NCBI RefSeq assembly: GCF_963678975.1
Contig: NC_089279.1
Span: 32,514,660 to 32,578,659 of the forward strand
From: Dysidea avara
Taxonomy: Eukaryota; Porifera; Demospongiae; Dictyoceratida; Dysideidae
Length of the DNA: 64,000 bases
Direction of reading: 5' to 3'
Position 1 is the stretch's first letter, and every line of letters starts with the position of its first letter. Positions 32,788 to 42,320 of this stretch are shown here, one piece after another. The notes under the pieces are model-generated. The model searched no databases and had not been told where the DNA came from. It saw only the letters and a list, made by a program, of their open reading frames with translations. Both the position numbers and the translations under genes were made by a program.

Positions 32788-33615
32788 GGCCACTCCAAAT
32801 AAATTCTCTGTTTCCCGTCCACCGCCCACATCTAGTTGCTGTCAGCTCTAAATATTCCATTATTCCATATTCTTCCATTATTTTCCAGTTATTCTTGCAT
32901 ACTGAGAGGCTCAGTAAGGCCCCTATTCAGTGATTATTAGTTTCTCATCCAGCCTTTCTAATTATTATGATGCGGGCAGGAGGGTATTACCATTATACCA
33001 TTATTTTATAATATTAACACACTGATGTACAGACCTTGTCCAAATTGTCTTTTTTTTCTTACTACAAACATTTCCTTCACTACTTTTCGTGATCGCCAAC
33101 CGTTTTTCGACAGTCAACTGAAAGCCTGCTTTGATGAAGTCGATAGAGCACGATTGCAACTGGCACTGCAGCAATTTGCTAAGGAAAACAACAGTTCTCC
33201 TGGTGATATATAGCGCATTGTAGCGTTCATCAACAAAAATTATAACAGTTTGGTATCACGTGTTCTTCTGAGCATGCGCAGAGTAAATAATGGCTTACCA
33301 TGTGGTAGCTTAAGAAGGATGCGGGCGGTGGATGAGAAACTAATAATCACCAAATAGGGGCCTAAAAGCCATCTTGAAGCAATGTCAGCTCACGTGTCAG
33401 TAGTGCTATCGAGTTGGCACAAACTTTACGTTTGTACTATTTTTGCAACTTGAAAAGGAAGGACAAGCTTAAGCATGCCTTTTATGGTTGCACCAGGCAA
33501 ATAATGGCTTGAAAAGCTGCCAATCTTATAATGAAATAATGGAAATGGACCGTCCGCCCACATGCAAATATACTTTAGTCCAGGACGGGAAACAGAGAAT
33601 TTATTTGGAGTGGCC
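32788..33615. mobile_element. PIF/Harbinger-like MITE with TAA TSD
   Basis: Ends GGCCACTCCAAATAAATTC and inverse, TAA on both sides (32785-32787, 33616-33618). Harbinger-type transposases duplicate TWA. A second element of the same class (32918-33362) is inserted in it. Other copies: 3930-4265 and 7430-7775. Confidence 0.9.
32918..33362. mobile_element. Nested PIF/Harbinger-like MITE with TAA TSD
   Basis: GGCCCCTATTCAGTGATTAT then TAGTTTCTCATCC is mirrored by GGATGAGAAACTA then ATAATCACCAAATAGGGGCC. TAA flanks it (32915-32917, 33363-33365). The related copy near 7640 has the uninterrupted site (CAGTAAAAGCC in inverse). The frame 33025-33213 inside (FFDSQLKACFDEVDRARLQL) matches no family known to me. 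Confidence 0.85.
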
Positions 33616-34001
33616 TAATAGTGCAACCATTTTGAGTAGGAAGGAGTAAAATAGTACAAGACAAAGCCAAACACCATTTCCTTCTGATGTAAGATATGAT
33701 ACTACAGCCAGCCATCAAATTAACCCAACAACCATAATGGCCACTACTTTGCAAAAGGTCAATCACACTTAGTAACTGTTACAAATGTGATATTCAAAAT
33801 TAATGCAAAAAGAGTTTTAGGTATTCACTTCACTATCAGTACTTGATGAAATTACTGTATATGCTTTTCAGTGCTTAGATGAATTCACATGCTAAATAAA
33901 GTAAGGCTGGGTATCTAAATGGATTCTGAATAGTGTGTTAGGTATACAACATTATTAAGAGCAACTTATATAACAACAATATCTGTTTTGTATTTGTGTA
34001 G

Positions 34002-34256
34002 TAAAGAAACAAGATCTCACAGAGTTGATTGATTTTGTTACCACATATTATTCTCCACAATGGAGGAAGATTGGGGTTCTATTACACATCACAGAGAGTA
34101 CACTGGATGCTATACAGCAGGAATACCTAATCAACCCTAATTTGTGTTGTGACAAAATGCTAAAAAGATGGATAGAGACAGATATATCTGCCTCATGGAA
34201 CACACTTGTGACCACTGTCAAATTACTAGAGAAAGCAACAATGCCAGAAATGAAAG
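34002..34256 (+). CDS. NLR gene, Death-fold exon 2 (type B)
   Basis: A 255-bp exon between TTTGTGTAG and GAAAG|GTACTA, phase 1-1 (85 codons). It encodes LTELIDFVTTYYSP, QWRKIGVLLHITESTLDAI, CCDKMLKRWIETDISASWNT. The W-xx-(I/L)G core, C-xxML-xxW helix and SW-xxL helix fit a Death domain. It is closest to exon 4 (41863-42096), which has HWREIGIMLGL, MLVKWL and SASWKNL. The alternative, a lone relic of another NLR gene, is less likely because no NACHT exon lies between here and 42321. Confidence 0.8.
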
Positions 34257-35498
34257 GTACTATGTATAATCATTATGAGGGACAAGGTATTTAGTATCAT
34301 GCATTTTTCCACCAAATCTATAATATGCTGACATAGCAGGTACATATATTTAATCCTAAATGTTGTTTTAAGTGACCTAAAATGCTTTCAATAAGATTTC
34401 ACAAAAATAGAAATTTTGACAATAATAACTGGTTCTTTACTCCAGCTTGACTAATATTCTTATTTTCTGGGCTGGAACTTGTTGGCTAAACACCTTTATT
34501 TATCATGTATTTAAAATTTGTTACAATACAATTACCACCTGGGGGATGAGGACTATAGGACCACAGAATGGTTGCTGTGCTCCTCTTCATAGCATAATGC
34601 CAACAATGGACTGCTTTGAAACTGACTTAAGTATGGTCCCTGTAGTGCATGTCCCATGTAACTGAGCACAATTAATTCTGCTATCGAATATTATTTTTTA
34701 GCAGGTACACCCACATAACTCATACAAAATTTATCCCACCAGACCTGACATTTGTACAGATTCCTGCAAGGTCAACATTTTAAATTTCAAAGTGACAGTT
34801 AATAAAATAACAAAATTCTAACATATCAAGTTTAATTTGACAAAATTTAATAAATGAACTCAACAAATTATCTAGTTCTCTGGTGACATTTTTACACCTC
34901 TATTCATTAGAGGTGAGACAGTTAATCATGAATAATTGAAAGTTTTTACAAAGGGAATAGAAAAACACCTATTATATTGCAATAATTCAGGAATGATATA
35001 TAGTGAACATTTATTCTGGATTATTTGGGTATAACTGGTGTAAAGTACCTATAACTAGTGCAAAGTATGATTTGACTTCTACTAAAAAACTTCAAACCTA
35101 AAAATACCTGAAAATGTAGATACTCTAATAAAGCAGTCACTTATAAGTAATAAACTTTTGAGCCTTTTTTTGCTAATGCGCTTATGTATATGTTTAGCAT
35201 AATTAGCACTAGATGAATTTTGAAACAATTTTCGGCTTAACTGTGGCTGTGTAAGCTTATTACCAGTGTTTCCATAGCAATATGATTGATAGTTGAGACG
35301 CTTTTCATGCTGTCCTTTGTTTGCAATGCTGTGTAATGGAAAAGGCATAGCTGAACATGAAGTGTAATGGTTACCTCCATTTTTGCTTCATAATTGATAG
35401 TTGGGGCATGCGACTGGACATATATTTTGTCAGGTGCCGTTCCTTTTGATGCAGTATACGCGTCGGTTCACCAGTCATAATTATGTTACAAAAACAGT
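34257..35498. other. Intron-like stretch
   Basis: No gene recognised. One reversed 28-bp motif (ATACTCTAATAAAGCAGTCAC, 35119-35139). The minus frame 35082-35348 overlaps it and is not supported. Confidence 0.5.
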
Positions 35499-35632
35499 CC
35501 TACATTTAATCTCTATACTTCAGTCTAATACAGTAGTGAAAAAATAGAGGTTGCATATATGCTGCAGTGGACATTGAATCCCTAATTCAGTCGTGGTTAT
35601 AGACTGAATGAAGTATAGAGATTAAATGTCCA
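35499..35632. repeat. Foldback repeat, ATTTAATCTCTATACTTCA arms
   Basis: CATTTAATCTCTATACTTCAG and CTGAATGAAGTATAGAGATTAAATG mirror each other; the centre contains TGCAGTGGACATTGAATCCC, shared with 36580-36600. It joins the foldback family at 36425, 39962 and 61279. Confidence 0.7.
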
Positions 35633-36174
35633 GTAGTATATTATGCAGATGTATAGGTAACCTCTCTTCTTTCACAACTTCTTTTATTGCAATTCCCTAC
35701 TTTTTGATCCCTAATTCAACTACAAAATTTTCATTTTTTCCTTCTACTTGTATGTCTAAATCTTCATCTGTACCACACAACTATGCAAGGTAAATTTTTG
35801 TAATAGCACTAGCATTTTAGCATGGAGCAGTTACTTGTAAGCCTGTCATTAAAAAGATGTTGGCTAAATAATTTATTATTGTGCCAAATGTCCTTGTTTA
35901 TTTTTGTCATTTTCTGGATAAGAATCACTCCATCGACAATGGCAATATTTGGATTATTTAAAGATGTCTGATATGCAATCACTCTGTCACTGGAAAGCAA
36001 ATTTTCAGTCGATTAACAGTTAGGTAACAGTGGATCCTATAATTTTCAAAGATTGTGTATCAATTTTAACTTGTCGGTACATGTCTATGTGGTGCATAAA
36101 ATTGCTCTTGGTGATCAGAGTAAATTCACTATTGCCAATTGTTTCTGTGAAAAATTTTCCCATCAGCTATGCTC

Positions 36175-36262
36175 TTAATTAGCTATGCTCCATTATGCCA
36201 GCATTATGCTTTATGTTTTTCATCCCCTATTATGCCAAATATTATGCCGGCATAATCGATGC
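36175..36262 (+). repeat. CCTATTATGC-family fragment
   Basis: CCATTATGCCAGCATTATGC, then CCCCTATTATGCCAAATAT, then TATGCCGGCATAAT: the right end of the family described at 32240-32752. Upstream sequence is unrelated. Confidence 0.6.
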
Positions 36263-36424
36263 AAGCCTATAGCTGAAAATAAAGTGTAATGGCCACTTCA
36301 TGTAATTGATACCATAGTTGAGGCACATATTCAAATTACAACATTAATTCTTTTGCCGTTCTTTCATTTGATGCTGTTAGCTAGCAGTCATATATGTAAC
36401 ATAACAGCAAACAAACAAGTACAA

Positions 36425-36660
36425 GAATTTTAAGTATGACTAGGGATCACAGAAATAAAAGGTAATGGATAAATCAGTAATATCGTATATAGATAACAAA
36501 CAAGTACAAGAAATTTTAAGAATCATAGAAACAATGTAGGGAAACAAGGAAGGTTGCCTACACCTGCAGATATGCTAGTGGACACTGAATCCCTACTTCA
36601 GCCATACCTTCCTTGTTTCACTACTTTTATGCCTGTGATCCTTAAAATTCTAATCGGTAC
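36425..36660. repeat. Foldback repeat, ACAAGTAC / GTAGTGAAACAAGG arms
   Basis: ACAAGTACAAGAAATTTTAAG then GGGAAACAAGGAAGGTTG pairs with ACCTTCCTTGTTTCACTAC then CCTTAAAATTCTAATCGG, TACTTGT. The GATCACAG-AAATA arm motif also occurs at 31160, and the ACAAGTAC and GTAGTGAAACA pieces recur at 39962 and 61279. Confidence 0.7.
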
Positions 36661-37312
36661 TTGTCATATTTAAATACCCTGAAGCTAGCCAAGTCCAGAT
36701 TTTGGGCCTGTTTTTACTTGTACCCTTCATTATTTAAAGGCACAACAAATATTATTTTCAGACATATACAGTAATTACTATTGTACTGCATATTTTGTTT
36801 GACTATTTAATTTTGTAAAGCTTCAACAGTTTCTGAACAGGGCTAACATTTTTTAAACTTTATATAACACAGTGTTCTAGAACAATAGAAAATATTTAAT
36901 AATGTATGTTTTGCACTTTCACACAAAAATGTTGATCAGAAACTAATTAGCCTCATAGTTCAATGCCAGAAGACTTCCAATATATTGCTATGAAATTATA
37001 TTCTTTTAATCGACTGACAGGCCTTCAGAGAATCAAAATACCTTAATAGTGACTTAAGCTACAGGAATTTTTTTGTTGTGATATGATACTTGAATCAGCC
37101 TGGCATCATGGATACACATGTAGTACCTTAAACTGAGCAATACAATTGCATAGCTTATTGGCTAGTGTATTAGAAGTGTATGTTTCCTACCAATGTTTCC
37201 ATACACTCCTATATTTATAGCACAGCTCATTTAGAGGTTTACTAAATCACTTAGTCACCTGACATGTTCACTTAGTCACCTACTCATGTATAAATATATA
37301 TATAATTATACA

Positions 37313-37549
37313 CACTGCTTGAAGGTTCTTAGTTTACTAATTTGTTAAGATGCCTTACTGTAGTTATACTGATAGTAAAGTGTCAGTAAACTTAAGTATA
37401 TGGAACATAATTATTTTACTAAGTTTTAAACTCTCAGTAAAACATCAGTGAATGCGGGTTTACTGAAAAACTACTAAAATAACAAACAATTAACTGTTCC
37501 ATATACTGGGGATATACCACCGTAGTAAACTAAGATACTTCAAGCAGTG
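37313..37549. mobile_element. MITE with CACTGCTTGAAG ends
   Basis: CACTGCTTGAAGGTTCTTAG then TTTACTA is mirrored by TAGTAAACTAAGATACTTCAAGCAGTG. The inside is filled with AGTAAA/TTTACT blocks and a pair CATATACTGGGG / AGTATATGGAAC. 237 bp, no clear TSD. Confidence 0.75.
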
Positions 37550-37740
37550 ACATATATTCACCTGTGGGCCATTAAGAAATTTTGTACATGATAAACAATT
37601 GAGTACTTGGTGTCTTTCTATACCAGAATTGTGTGCATCACTAATAATTGTTGAACAACTCAGTCTTTAACTTAATGGAGCCAGGTAACGTTCACCATCA
37701 TGACTCTGAATCGTCGGGTAGCGATTCCTTTTTCTAAAAA

Positions 37741-37981
37741 TGTGACCAGGCCTGAGAAAATAGGGAATGAGGGCATAAACTACGCCCAGTCACACTACAG
37801 GTGATATTGCAGTATTGAAACAGAATATTTTCATTCTGTAACTTGCATCATAAAGCTAAGTAAAGAGCTGAAAATTGCATTGTCATAGCATGGTGGCATA
37901 AAAAGTTATGCATGTTGGAATTTTGCAAACGTAGGCAGAAATCATGTGCCCACATGCCCTGTTTTCGCAGGCTCAGTCACA
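37741..37981. mobile_element. Tc1/mariner-like MITE, sibling of 31389
   Basis: TGTGACCAGGCCTGAGAAAA and the inverse ending GCTCAGTCACA. The body matches 31389-31639 (ATTCTGTAACTTGCATCAT, TGAAAATTGCA, AAAAAGTTATG). Ends are more diverged and the TA flank is lost. Confidence 0.8.
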
Positions 37982-38439
37982 AATATTCTTGGGAGGAGAG
38001 TTTAAAAAATACTTATTGCTTAATGCTAATACTGTAGTATTCTTTGATTCACTGTGTTCTTTGATTCACTGTGTTCTGGACAAAGAGTAGACTAAGTACA
38101 TCTAGGTGTAGCCATTACTCTGGTTACAGGTACTCACCCCTCAAATAATTTTTTGTGGGTATTTCAAGGCAAGCATTCAGTCATTTGTGGTCCTCTTTTA
38201 CCCCATACTTACATTGTCATGGCTATGGAGGTATGTACATAAACCATTGCAATGCTTAGTCTAAACACTGTAACCTAAGGGAAATAAGCAATTTAGTAAC
38301 CCCTCAGGCCCCTAGTAGTCCCCTTGCTGCCCTTGGGATGCTACAGTCTAAGGCCTTTGTGGTTACTAAACTGTTTAGTTCTTTTGGTCTTGGTGTTTAA
38401 CTATTATTTAGAGGAGACAAAGGAATGGCAGCTATATGC

Positions 38440-38900
38440 ATTAGTAGATTGCTTAATAGTTTGAATTTTTACGTGCTATATCTCTTAGGCAGTTGTTCTG
38501 ATTTTTTTCAAGCCACCATAAGAAACGTTTACAATGCCTAATGACTGATTATCATGATAAGTAGTTTACCCTGTAGCTGTGATAGTAAATATACACATCT
38601 ACAATTCTACAAACTTTTACCAAAGTTAGGAAGTGAATCCATTGTGCATCCAGCATTAAAGTGATTTTTGATTGGCAAAAGAAAAAGAAAAACTATGGAA
38701 GAGTGAAACTTTCATGGTATATATCTGAGAAATGGCTAAAGAGATTTACATATAGTGTTTGGTTTTCCATACTTAGTACCACTACAAAATAGTCCTATTT
38801 GGAGGAGAGGTTACAAAGCTAAATAAATAATATACTCACAAGTGTAGCACACCAGTTTTCTTGGACAACACACAAATGTGTGTTTTAATGTTTTATTGTA
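38440..38900. repeat. Old copy of the minisatellite-tail module
   Basis: Aligns with 21930-22205: TATCTGAGAAATGGCTAAAG against TATCTCGGAAATGGCTGGAG, TTTCCATACTTAG against CTTCCCTACCTAG, and ATATACTCACAAGTGTAGC then CACACAAATGTGTG at the end. No minisatellite is attached. It lies immediately before Death exon 3. Confidence 0.65.
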
Positions 38901-38958
38901 TAAGAGAATATTTCTAATAGCTGCATAATACAAACTGTGTTTTATTTACTTGTTTTAG

Positions 38959-39225
38959 AAACTGAGAAGCCATCTACAAAGCAATTTGTATTGTACATCA
39001 AGCCACAATTACAGTGCTTGAATGCATGCATTGATCTTGGGATACTCCTGGATGTACCTGTGCAAAAGATGGAAGATATCAAACTCTCAGAACACAATGA
39101 TCTAGACCTATGTTGCATAAAAATCTTTACAGAATGGTTAGAAAGCAGTAAAGAGACAACATGGCATAGTCTTTTGGGAGCAGTCGATACTCTAAACACC
39201 AGAAACCTTGGTCTAAGCAGCAAAG
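38959..39225 (+). CDS. NLR gene, Death-fold exon 3 (type A)
   Basis: A 267-bp exon between TACTTGTTTTAG and CAAAG|GTACGT, phase 1-1 (89 codons). It encodes KPSTKQFVLYIKPQL, CIDLGILLDVPVQKMEDIKL, CIKIFTEWLESSKETTWHSL. LGI-LLD-VPVQK matches LGI-ILD-ISVQK of exon 1 very closely, and FTEWLE is identical. It is therefore a duplicate of exon 1 rather than of its neighbours exons 2 and 4. Splice sites are strong. Function inferred as for exon 1. Confidence 0.78.
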
Positions 39226-39367
39226 GTACGTATACAGATATTTCTAAAGCTTGTTCTTAGTATTATACTGTATCTTGAAATATATTATTGCTCTATGATG
39301 TTAATTGAATACTTCATTGAGCATAAAAAATATACATACCTATCATCAACTATACAATATTGTTAAG

Positions 39368-39448
39368 GATTCCATGAAACAGAATTAGCAAGCCTGGTTG
39401 AAAAACGAAGGGAAGTCCAACAAATGCACAAGCAACTGTATAGAGCCT
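39368..39448 (+). CDS. Candidate helical linker exon
   Basis: After ATATTGTTAAG an open phase-1 frame reads FHETELASLVEKRREVQQMH, then KQLYRA, a charged, heptad-like helix. A donor GCCT|GTAATC keeps phase 1 (81 bp); a second possible donor lies at CAAAG|GTATAC but would change phase. It follows Death exon 3 by 140 bp. No domain family; could be chance. Confidence 0.3.
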
Positions 39449-39961
39449 GTAATCAAAGGTATACAAAATCTAGCCAACAAGATTAATAATAGACATGTAT
39501 TACTGTGATTTTACTGTTGTAGTAGGTATGCCTTTCATTATCTAAATACGAAATCATACATCCACTTTATAAATAATGGTAGCCAAAATGCATAGTATAC
39601 AAGATGGCTATATGCTCCACAAATACAAACCAAACCTTAGCCATAGGCACCGTCCGTATGGCACCATGAAGTATAACATGCACTAATTACATTTTCAACT
39701 TACTATCAACTCTATGGTGCATTTTATATAGGCCTATAGTGTGCCTATTCTTTACTGGTTGATTTTCACTTCATAAATTTGTGCCTTGTGTGGTTATGTG
39801 TATGCGTGGTTAGTTGCTAAATTGCTTGAAAATGAAGCGCAATGAACACTTCACTTTTCAGACAATAATTGATATAGCTGGGACATGCGGTGCCATTTCA
39901 GATGCGGTGTGCATGGGTCCACCAGTCATAATAATTATTTACAAAAAACAAGTACACAAAA

Positions 39962-40567
39962 AATACAATTTTCAATTAGAGTAGGGACCATAGCACATCA
40001 ATAAAAAGTACTGAAACAAGTTGCAGTAGTCAATGATATTAAATCACAGTAAAGCAATAAGAAGTGTTATATCCCATTATGGTATCTTGAGCACAGTTGG
40101 GATATAACACTTCTTATTGTATTACTGTGATTTAATATCATGGACTACTCCAACTTGTTTTAGTACTTTTTATCGATGTGCTATGGTCCCCAGGGGCGGA
40201 TCCAGAGTTTGGAAAGAGGGGGGGGCACCTTTCTAAAAAACAGTTGAAGACCAAAAAAAACTTACTGAAAACCAGTTGTAGACCAAAAAAAAAAAAAAGG
40301 TCACAACAATAATAGCTAGTTATCCTTACCAACTATATCACATCTGTTATGTAAAATAAAATCCTATTTATAGCTTCATAGGTAAGCTACACTGCCTCAT
40401 GAACATTGTGACTGCTTTATTAGAGTAATTGACTGCTCTATTAGAGTATCTCGATCTTGTATGCAATTTCTTGAAGGGGGGGGGGCATTTGCCCCAAATG
40501 CCCCATCCTGGATCCGCCACTGGTCCCTAGTCTAGATGAAAATTCTAATTTTTTGTGTACTTGTTTT
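39962..40567. mobile_element. Foldback element interrupted by a CAGGGGCGGATCC MITE
   Basis: Arms: CAAGTACACAAAAAATACAA then GGGACCATAGCAC (left), GTGCTATGGTCCC [MITE] TAGATGAAAATTC then GTGTACTTG (right). Inner arms TAATATCAC... are nearly perfect, e.g. GGGATATAACACTTCTTATT against its inverse at 40054. The left arm shows what the right arm looked like before insertion. Confidence 0.8.
40191..40522. mobile_element. CAGGGGCGGATCC MITE, 5-bp direct repeat
   Basis: CAGGGGCGGATCCAG and CTGGATCCGCCACTG ends, GTCCC on both sides (40186-40190, 40523-40527). Inside: GGCATTTGCCCCAAATGCCCC and two 28-bp motifs (40411-40456). Sibling of 48735-49219. hAT-like ends; no transposase. Confidence 0.85.
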
Positions 40568-40582
40568 AGTGCTATAAATACA

Positions 40583-40770
40583 CTGTTTAGGCTTGAGCTA
40601 ATATGCATTGAAAATAGCCTATCATGTCTTTGAGGAAAAATCCAGCCTATTATGCTCAAAATTATGGTTTCAAATTTATTCACTAGAGTTCACTGTTTTA
40701 TTAATTAGAGTATATTATTGTTTCCAGACTGCTGTATTTAGAGTAAGTGAGTGCTCTATTAAAGTATCTC
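40583..40770 (+). repeat. CCTATTATGC-family repeat fragment
   Basis: GCTTGAGCTAATATGC, CAGCCTATTATGCTC then AAAATTATG, followed by three decayed 28-bp motifs (40695-40770, the last TGCTCTATTAAAGTATCTCG). Same order as 32240-32500. Confidence 0.6.
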
Positions 40771-40813
40771 GATTTCATTTCTGCAAAGGTTGAATAATCA
40801 ACCAAGACAAAAT

Positions 40814-40895
40814 AAAACTAGGTTAGGTAATCCTAAGGCTGCAGCACATGTTGTTGTAGACCTTCAGTGCTGGTCACTGTAAAGTGTTAATAATG
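40814..40895 (+). repeat. SINE 3' tail, solitary copy
   Basis: About 80 bp starting AAACTAGGTTAGGTAATCC and ending GTCACTGTAAAGTGTTAATAA. It is nearly identical to 41082-41160, the tail of the complete SINE next door. The pair flanks the SINE head, so it may be a second truncated copy. Confidence 0.75.
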
Positions 40896-40924
40896 AATAC
40901 CTTAGGATTAAGGAAGAAAATCCA

Positions 40925-41178
40925 TCCCTCCTGGAGGAAGACTGAGTGTGGCCCCGACTAGACATTGGGTGACCTGCAGTTCGATTCCTGGGGTTGGAGG
41001 GATTTTTTTCCTTACTTTGGTCCCTTTTCTGTTACACCTTTCCAGCTACTGAATAAGTCATTAAGTCTAAGTCCTTGAAACTAGGTTAGGTAATCCTAAG
41101 GCTGCAGCACATGTTGTTGTAGACCTTCAGTGCTGGTCACTGTAAAGTGTTAATAATAAAAAAAAATAAAAAAATAAT
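40925..41178 (+). mobile_element. tRNA-derived SINE
   Basis: A tRNA-like head contains an A-box-like GACTGAGTGTGG (about 40948) and a perfect B box GTTCGATTC (about 40979), spaced as in RNA polymerase III promoters. A unique body follows, then the tail AAACTAGGTTAGGTAATCC to GTGTTAATAATAAAAAAA. The A-rich end suits LINE-driven retroposition. A short inverted repeat (GATGGATTTT-type, AATCCATCCCTCC / GGAGGGATTTTTTT) surrounds the head. Confidence 0.75.
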
Positions 41179-41862
41179 AGCATTGCACATTTTCTTGATA
41201 TGAAATGCAGTACTAAGGTACCCCTGTATAGTGGGTTAAAATTTTGCTGTATTTTTGGCACATATGTTAAATAAAAATCTTGAAAATCACCCTGTTATGC
41301 TTGGTGCTTTTTCTAGCCTATTATGTAATTATGTTGCCTCTTCATGTTCGTATTGCAAATGGCATGTGTGTTATGTGTGCTTATTTATTATGCATTAGAA
41401 ATAAAGTTTATTGTTACGTTTCCTTGTTGAAATGGCCTAGTTCCTTGTCCACGTGGAAGGGTACAAGGAAACACTATACCTTGATGAGTTTGTCAGTTCA
41501 TGGTGAATAGATTGAGCCAAGTTCAATCTCCATAGCTTGGTTCAGTCATGAGTTATGATCAATTAATTAGGTGCTTGTAATTTATTTTCCTCGTTGTTGT
41601 TGAACAAATCAAACTCAACTGTCTGGCACTATAACTCCAAGACCATTTATCATAAAAAACTTTGGCTGTCCAGGCTCCTTTAGAAAAGAGAAACATACTA
41701 AAACGGAATCCGAGGAATGTGCAAAAATGACTGGTTTTGCTAAGCCGGTCACAGTGATCCTTGCTATTAAGTAATGTTTTATTATATCGATAAATCTCAG
41801 AGTAGGGTTATGTTTAAGTGATTTCTGCACTGTGCAAATAACAATAATGCACTATCTTTTAG

Positions 41863-42096
41863 GAGACAAAAGACCATCACTAAAACAATTATACAAGGAA
41901 GTCATTCCACAGTATGCTGCACACTGGAGGGAAATTGGAATAATGTTGGGGCTGGAGAATGACCTTCTAAACATTATACATGCAGACAACCCACATAGCG
42001 TGGAAAAACGTTGTGGTATAATGTTGGTAAAGTGGCTACAAAGGGAACCTAGTGCTTCTTGGAAAAACCTTTCTGATGCCATTGATGAATTTGAAG
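41863..42096 (+). CDS. NLR gene, Death-fold exon 4 (type B)
   Basis: A 234-bp exon between CTATCTTTTAG and GAAG|GTAATG, phase 1-1 (78 codons). It encodes KRPSLKQLYKEVIPQY, HWREIGIMLGLENDLLNII, CGIMLVKWLQREPSASWKNL. The W-xx-(I/L)G core and the final SW-xxL helix mark a Death-fold. It lies 52 bp before the linker exon and 225 bp before the NACHT exon, so this Death module is the one most certainly joined to NACHT. Paired in type with exon 2. Confidence 0.88.
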
Positions 42097-42147
42097 GTAA
42101 TGAGGTTAATTTATAAAGAACTATAATTTACTTTACAAATTATGTAG

Positions 42148-42204
42148 CAATGCATGTTAACAATCCTCTACCTACAATCACTACTACCACTAGCAGCAAT
42201 GAAG
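42148..42204 (+). CDS. NLR gene, Thr/Ser linker exon
   Basis: A 57-bp interval between AAATTATGTAG and GAAG|GTTTGA, open in phase 1-1. It reads MHVNNPLPTITTTTSSNE. Short low-complexity Thr/Ser linkers between Death and NACHT are plausible as flexible hinges. If skipped, exon 4 still joins the NACHT exon in frame, so it may be optional. Confidence 0.55.
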
Positions 42205-42320
42205 GTTTGAGATATTTGTATACACACTATATTTGTGTCATGTGTCAATGCAATATGAACTTCATATTCAAATTATGGGATTATACTGTGTTTATCATCA
42301 CCCTCTAATGATACCTTTAG

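Noticed and set aside
40138-40332. Minus-strand ORF near 40200
   Set aside because: It spans the junction of a foldback and a MITE and is rich in poly-T translation; no domain.
42233-42320. Open frame upstream of the NACHT exon as an N-terminal start at 42233
   Set aside because: The frame is open by chance. A good acceptor ends at 42320 and the phase matches the preceding exons, so 42233-42320 is intron.
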